64,000 nucleotides of DNA from the NCBI RefSeq assembly GCF_949987535.1, contig NC_080075.1:57633636-57697635 (forward strand). Reading direction: 5' to 3'. Every line of letters begins with the position of its first letter. Positions within the stretch are counted from its first letter, which is position 1. Shown here piece after piece: positions 57,997-64,000 of the stretch. The notes below the pieces were generated by a model. The model made no database searches. It was not told the origin of the DNA and worked only from the letters and a program-made list of their open reading frames with translations. The translations under genes and the position numbers were made by a program. The stretch comes from Balaenoptera acutorostrata (taxonomy: Eukaryota; Chordata; Mammalia; Artiodactyla; Balaenopteridae).

Positions 57997-60502
57997 TATA
58001 TATGGCCATTATTTTGTTGCAGTCAATTCCCTCTATATGCACTTTGTTGAGAGTTTTTAATCATAAATGGATGTTGAATTTTGTCAACTGCTTCTTCTGC
58101 ATCTATTGAGATGATGATATGATTTTTATTTTTCGTTGTGCTAATGTGGTATATCACATGGACTGATTTGTGGATATTGAACCATCCTAGCAATCCCTGG
58201 AATAAATCCCACTGGATCATGGTGTATTATCCTTTTAATGTATTGTTTAATTTGGTTTGCTAATATTTTGTTGAGGATTTTTGTATCTATGTTCACCAGG
58301 GATATTGGCCTGTAATTTTCTTTTTAATAGTATCCTTGTCTGGCTTAGGTATCAGGGGAATGCTGGCCTCATAAAATGTGTTTGGAGGATTTTCCCCCTC
58401 TTCTATTTTTTGGAGGAGTTCGAGAAGAATTGGTATTAATCCTTCTTTGAATGTTTGGTAGAATTCACCAGTGAAGCTCTCTGGTCATGGACTTTTGTTT
58501 GCTGGAAGGCTTTTGATTACTGATTCAAGCTCCTTGTTAGTAATTGATCTGTTCAGATTTTATATTTCATAATGATTCCTTCTTGGTAGATTGTATGTTT
58601 CTAGAAATTTACACATTTCTTCTAGGTTGTCCAATTTGTTGGCATGAAATTTTTAGTAGTATTTTATTATGATCTTTTATATTTCTGTGTTATCTGTTGT
58701 AATATCTCCTCTTTCATTTCTGATTTTATTTATTTGAATCCTCTCTCTTTTTTTTTTTTTCTTGGTGAGTCAACCTGAAGGTTTAGCAATTTTGTTTATC
58801 ATTTCAAAGAACCAGCTAGTAGTTTCATTGATCTCTTTGTCTTTTTAGTTTCTGCTTCATTTATTTCTGCTCTAATCTTTATGTCTTTCCTTCTACTAAC
58901 TTTTGGCTTCATTTGTTCTTGTTTTTTTAGTTCCTTGAGGTGTGAAGTTATGTTGTTTACTTGAGACTTTTCTTATTTCTTGAGGTATGCATTTATCACT
59001 AAGAACTTCTCTCTTAAAAGTGCTTTTGCTGCATTCCATACATTTTGGTATGTTACATTTCCATTTTCGGTTGTCTCAAGGTATTTTTAAAATTTTTCTC
59101 TTCTTTGACCAATTAGCAATTCAGTAGTATGTTGTTTAACCTCCACACATTTGTGAATTTTCCAGTTTTCTTAGTGTAATTAATTTCTAGTTTCATACCA
59201 TTGTTGGAAAAGATTCTTGATATCATTTCAATTCTCTTATATTTATTAAGACTTGTTTTGTGACCTAATACATGGTCTATCTTGGAAAATATTCCATGTG
59301 CACTTGAGAATAACGTGTATCCTGTTGCTTCTGGATGGAATGTTTTATAAATATTTGTTGTCACTCTGTTCTACCATGTTTCTTAAGGCTGATGCTTCCT
59401 TATTGACTTTCTGTCTAGATGATCTGTCCATTGATGTAAGTGGTATATTAAAGTCCCCTACTATTATTGTATTGCTGTCTATTTCTCCATTTAGGCCTGT
59501 TAATATTTACTTTAATATTTAGGTACTCCTATGTTGGGTGCATAAACATTTACAAATGTTATATCCTCTTGTTGGATTAACCCCTTTATTATTATGTCAT
59601 TATGTAATACCCTTTTTTTGGTCTCTTATTACAGTTTTTGTTTTAAAGTCTACTTTACCTGATACACGGGTAGCTACTCCAGCTTTCTTTTGGTTTTCAT
59701 TTGCATGGAATATCTTTTTTCATGCCTTCACTTTCAGTCTGTATGTGTACTTACATCTAAAGTGTGTCTCTTGTAGGCAGAATACAGATAGATCTTGGTT
59801 TTTTAAATCCATTCAGCCACTCTGTCTTTTGATTGGAGAATTTAGTCCACTTAAATTTAAAGTAACTATTGATAGCTATGTGCTAATTGCCATATTGTTA
59901 ATTATTTTCTAGCTCTCTTTGTAGTTCCTCTCTGTTCCTTTCTTCTTCTTTTGTTCTCTTCCTTTGTGGTCTGATGACTTTCTTTGGCGGTATGCTTATA
60001 TTCCTTTCTTTTTATCTTTGTGTACTTACTATAGGTTTTTGCTTTGTGGTTACCATCAGGGTTACATATAATAACTTATGTCTATAACAGTCTATTTTAA
60101 GTTGATAACAACTTAAGGTTAATCCCATTCTATAGCTCAACATTTTTATTCTTTCCCCACCCATGTTTTATGTTTTTGATGTCACGTTTTACATCTTTTT
60201 ATCTTGTATATCCCTTAACTGTTGTTATAGTTGTTTTTACTACTTTTGTCTTTTAACCTTTATATTAGCTTTTTAAGTAATTAACATACTACCTTGATTA
60301 TATATTTACTTTTCCAGTGAGATTTACTCTTTCATACATGTTCTTATTACTAATTAGCACCCTTTCTTTTCATCTTAAAGAAGACCCTTTAACATTTCTT
60401 GTTAGACCAGTTTAGTGGTGATAAACTCCTTTAGCTTTTGCTTATCTGGAGAACTCTTTATCTCTCCTTCAGTTCTGATGATAACTTTGCTGGGTAGTGT
60501 AT

Positions 60503-60545
60503 TCTGATGCTTAATTTGTCCACTGAGTTTTCAACTTTAATTATT
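60503..60545. repeat. Right 43-bp direct repeat flanking L1-C
   Basis: Partner of 55,361-55,403. It abuts the truncated 5' end of L1-C. Confidence 0.8.
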
Positions 60546-62039
60546 AAAATTTTCATCTCCAGAAATTCTGTTCAGCTCTTTATCATATCTGCTTAACCGT
60601 TTTTATAGTCTTCTGTTCCTTGCTTGTATTTTCAAGCCACTCTTATTTCTTTAAACACATTAAACACAGTACTTTTATGTTGGGCTTGACAATTGCAATT
60701 TCTGAAGTCTTTGCAGATCTGATTCTTCTGTTTTGTTTCTGCTAGCTCTAGCTTTGAGTGCCTTATTTCCTTGCATTGTTAGATTTTTTTTTTTTTTTTT
60801 TTTACTGAGAGCTGAATCATTGGCCTTGGCATTTCATCTGTGGAATTTCTTTGAGGTCCAGTTTGAAATTGCAGTCCTCCTGCCTGTTGCCTGGGGGAAC
60901 TACCAACCTGAGACCACTTCAAGTTCAATGATCATTTGAGGTTTTCAAAACTCACAGGGGGCAGGCTTTTGGAATGAAAATCCACTTGGAGATCAGCTTG
61001 TGTTATAAATGCTCAGGGGAAATTTTTCAGTCTCATTTTTCTATCTCATTGTCTTCAACTAGGATCAAGTTCAAGATGCAAGTTTCTTGCTGTCTACTCC
61101 TGAGTGATAAGTTAATTTTTCCTTGGGATTTTTGGGGTCCTGGTTTTATGCAGATCTCCTAGTAGATGCTCTACTTGAATAGGCCCTTACCTTTATCTCC
61201 TGTCCCCCAAACTCTGTGCAGCCATCAGAGTGGAATCTCAAGGTCACCAGAGTTCTTCAGAAACTTTAGGGCTAATCCAGCTTTGGTGCTCACTTTACCT
61301 CTTCGAATTCCTGCTTTAACTTCATTTTAGGCCTTAATAGTTCTCCTTGCACCATGCCAGCCAGCAACACATTTCAAATATTTTTTTCAATAACTTATTC
61401 CAGGTAAAACCACAAGTGAGGGTTTACCAAACCTCATACAGCCTTTTGGCTGCTCACCAAAACTGTGTCACTTTCCTCCTGGACATACATACTTCTGGAA
61501 ATCTGGACAAGACCCCCTCATGTTTGAAAGAGACAAAAGGACTTGTTATCTGGGGAGTAACTGGATATAAGTCTGAGTTTTCACCCGGGCAGGGACATTT
61601 AACTAAAACTGGTGGTGATGAATAGGGTCACTTTCATACTTGTACATTGCTGAGGTCAGCTTCTATCTAAAACTTATCATACACTCTTTACAATTAGGTG
61701 ACTAGCTAGAGATGCCTTTAACATTTCTAAAAAATATTAAGAAAGTAGTGGGAGTGCTTCTCAGCTACTGAAGTAATCCTGCAGAGGAGTGAGTTTGAGA
61801 CCTCAGTGAAATGTAGCACTCATTGACATATATTTAATACAAGTAAAAGTTTGCAGCAGTGAGGCCAAACCAGCCAAAAACAACAGAGACCATCAGGCTT
61901 GGAGTGTTTGGTGACTGCAACTTCTCTAGCATTCACAGTCCCTCTCAGCTTCACAGGTAACCATGAGGTGGAGGTTTGCCAAAACTCCTACAGCCTCTGT
62001 GGGAGAGAATGACTGGCTCTTTTCAAAGCTGTTATCACT
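60546..62039. other. Unassigned DNA, possibly an older L1M/HAL1 5' region
   Basis: The order TCCAGAAATTCTGTTCAGCT, TTTCAAGCCACTCTTATTTC and TCTTTGAGGTCCAGTTTGAA looks like an old antisense retroelement region. I cannot name it with confidence. Confidence 0.35.
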
Positions 62040-62650
62040 TTGCTCCTAGACCATATTTCCTAGCCTCCTTTACAGATGGGTGTGGTCTGAGTTTTGGCTG
62101 ATAGAATGTCAATGTGGGCAGAAGTGATATGCAGCACTTTCAGCCTGGCCCATTAAACCCTCCTGCATAGTTGCTGGTGAGCTATAGCTTTTGGCCAGGT
62201 GTATTTGCCCCTGTTTTTCCCCAGTGGAAGTAGCCTGTGTCGGCTCTTTCCATATGTTGAAACTCTTCGCTCGACCACTTGTGAACACTGCATAACATAG
62301 AATTCCAGTGATCCGTCCACCCTACTGGTACCTTATTTTAACCCTGGTTATTTATCTCATTCTCTTTCCTCTTGTTCTATGTTTAAAATTGATTATATAA
62401 ACCATGTACTTCTAAAACCAAAATCAAAAACCTACGTGACCTTTCTCTTCTGCCACTGGAAGCAAAGGACCCCAAGGCTCCAGAAGATGGCAGATCATGA
62501 GATGGAAGATATCAGAGAGTCTGAGTTGTTATATGGAAGATCATTCACCAAACACCAATTGGACATTGAGAGAGGAATTAAGTTTCTATTGAATTGTCAT
62601 TGAGATTTGTTTTTCTATTACTACGATTATTATATTAACAAATACAACCC
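62040..62650 (+). repeat. Old interspersed repeat, family unresolved
   Basis: CTTTACAGATGGGTGTGGTC, GGCAGAAGTGATATGCAGCA, CTCCAGAAGATGGCAGATCA and TTATTATATTAACAAATACA follow a widespread mammalian repeat layout. Related fragments may lie at 35,820-36,060 and 36,640-36,890. Confidence 0.4.
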
Positions 62651-64000
62651 ACGTCACCCTGAAATTCCAGCAAAATTACCTAATATGGTTGTAAAATCTG
62701 CCTTTAGCAAGCCAGGTCATCTGTATCTAGCAACTAGGATTTGGATATAATGTCTGTCACTAGTTTCATCATGCTACATTGTCCACAGAGTTATGACAAT
62801 GACTAAGCATCGCAAACAGCACAGTCTCATTGCAGCTAGGTAACAATGATCAGTCCATGGGCTTGTGTATCATTTATCTGAGGCATAGGAGGGACTGAGC
62901 TAAGCAAACCTGACCAGGGCTCACCAGTTACACATCCTGATAAAAAATGTTTTTCTACATGTATCCTGAAAAATCTGGAGGTCCTGTATGCATGGGCCTT
63001 TGTGTGGTATCATAGTCATATTTGAAACCCTGAAGATAATGTTAATCTTTACCCCAGTGAGGTAGGAATTTTATACAATGTTTTCTCACATTGTAGGAAT
63101 CGGTATTTGGTGGAAAATAACAAAAGCCAATTCTAGCTAACTCAAGCAAAAAATAAAACAAAACAAATTATATAGGATACTTCACATACTAAAAACAAAA
63201 AAAAAAGGGATACTTTACATACTAAAAAAAAAAAGTTTTCTGGTGAACCATACTTAATAAACTGGCAAAAACTACTAAGAAGGTTAGGCCAGATGAGAAC
63301 TCGAAGACCACAATATAGACTAGTTACATGTCTTAAAATATCACCCTATGGATTACTTATTAACTAAAATAGAGAAAAGCCACTTTTACAAAGGAGGGAT
63401 CTGAAAGACTTAATTTAGTGACCTAACTTAATATTGTTAATAATGGGACAAACTGATACGACGTGTCTCCTGAAGTGATACAATGAGAGGATACATTATA
63501 TCCTCTGTGTAGTATACTGTGTAGTATACTTATAAAAATATTTAACCCAAAACTAATCAGGGGAAAACAATCAGACAATTCCAGATTGTGGGATTACTTG
63601 CTTGTAATCTTCAAAATGATTAGTGTCACAAAAGACCAAAGAATGTAGAAGACTTTTCTAAATTAAAGCAGACTAGAAAAACATTAACCTTGACTAAATC
63701 CTACCTTGAAAAAAGAAAAAAACTGTTTTACAGGGCATTTGGGGAACAATTTTAAAATCTGTATATATATTAGATAGTATGCTGTATCAATGTTAAATTT
63801 CTAGAGTGAGATAATAATATTGTGGTTTTATAGCTGAATGTCCATGTTCTTAGGATATGTATACTAAGTATTTAGGGATACAGTTTCATGATATCTATAA
63901 CTTACTTTCAAGTCATTTAGCAAAAAATAAATATAAATAGGTAGATAGATAGATAGACAAAGACAGAGAGAACAACCAAACGTCACAAAAGTTAATGATA
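62651..64000. other. AT-rich DNA with a duplicated A-rich segment and an old repeat copy
   Basis: GGATACTT(C/T)ACATACTAAAA occurs twice (63,176 and 63,210). GTGTAGTATACT is doubled near 63,508-63,531. A relative of the 17,840 repeat lies at 63,580-63,950, and a short (GATA)n tract is near 63,940. Confidence 0.5.

Larger units (their letters stand above)
55560..59885 (-). pseudogene. L1-C ORF2, heavily decayed
   Basis: Only short pieces stay open. An N-terminal part near 59,113-59,364 keeps the FHPEATGYTLFSSAHG and IDHVLGHKT segments. An RT fragment sits near 57,660 and a C-terminal part near 55,698-55,898. The role was that of an L1 endonuclease-reverse transcriptase. Confidence 0.8.
55404..60502 (-). 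mobile_element. L1-C: older LINE-1, 5'-truncated in ORF1
   Basis: On the minus strand it runs from the ORF1 C-terminal region (near 60,400-60,502) through a long inter-ORF region (about 59,890-60,400). ORF2 follows, with FADDMMLY near 57,660 and a recognisable endonuclease part near 59,250, then a degenerate 3'UTR and A-tail. Many more stops and substitutions than L1-A/B mark it as older. A SINE (57,139-57,564) and an internal displaced duplication (57,852-57,996) interrupt ORF2. Confidence 0.88.

Overview
The window is mammalian nuclear DNA, and the repeat content points to a whale or dolphin. It holds about 18 copies of tRNA-derived SINEs whose head reads GGGCTTCCCTGGTGGC (CHR-type, shared by cetaceans, hippos and ruminants). 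Several end in the form with GGCCGCGACAGTGAGAGGCC and CTCGCACAGAAACGAAGACC that I associate with cetaceans. The species assignment is an inference from these repeats. There is no bacterial, plasmid or phage content, and I recognise no intact protein-coding gene.

Left part (1-26,700). Old DNA-transposon and L1M/HAL1-like remnants occupy 1-4,133. A 5.9 kb LINE-1 (L1-A, plus strand, 4,134-10,075) follows, flanked by a 13-bp target-site duplication. Inside the duplication, at the 5' end, lies an antisense internal fragment of a ferritin light chain (FTL) coding sequence, the most unusual structure in the window. From 10,089 to 26,700 there are scattered SINEs, MIR, hAT and L1M fragments in AT-rich DNA. 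About 7.7 kb of it (17,472-25,217) has no young SINE or L1.

Middle (26,700-28,560). A CpG island looks like the promoter and first exon of a minus-strand gene that I cannot name. It has GC boxes, a (GCC)n tract, two short upstream ORFs and a strong splice donor at 27,076/27,075. If the donor is used, the DNA from 27,075 down to 1 would be at least partly first intron. Upstream of that promoter is a 0.95 kb block with 11 CCAAT pentamers on both strands and two TATA-like motifs facing the plus strand, so a divergent promoter is plausible.

Right part (28,560-64,000). This is intergenic or intronic repeat-rich DNA: SINEs nested in MIR and hAT elements, a probable old LTR, and two minus-strand LINE-1s. 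L1-B (41,777-47,992) is full length with its 5' end and a 15-bp duplication, broken by two SINEs. L1-C (55,404-60,502) is older, 5'-truncated in ORF1, and flanked by unusually long 43-bp imperfect direct repeats. It also carries an internal displaced duplication of about 145 bp. All three LINE-1s have broken ORFs.

The parts do not form a pathway or operon. The layout is a single promoter/exon set in retrotransposon-dominated DNA, and the interest lies in the retrotransposition structures and the CCAAT-rich promoter.
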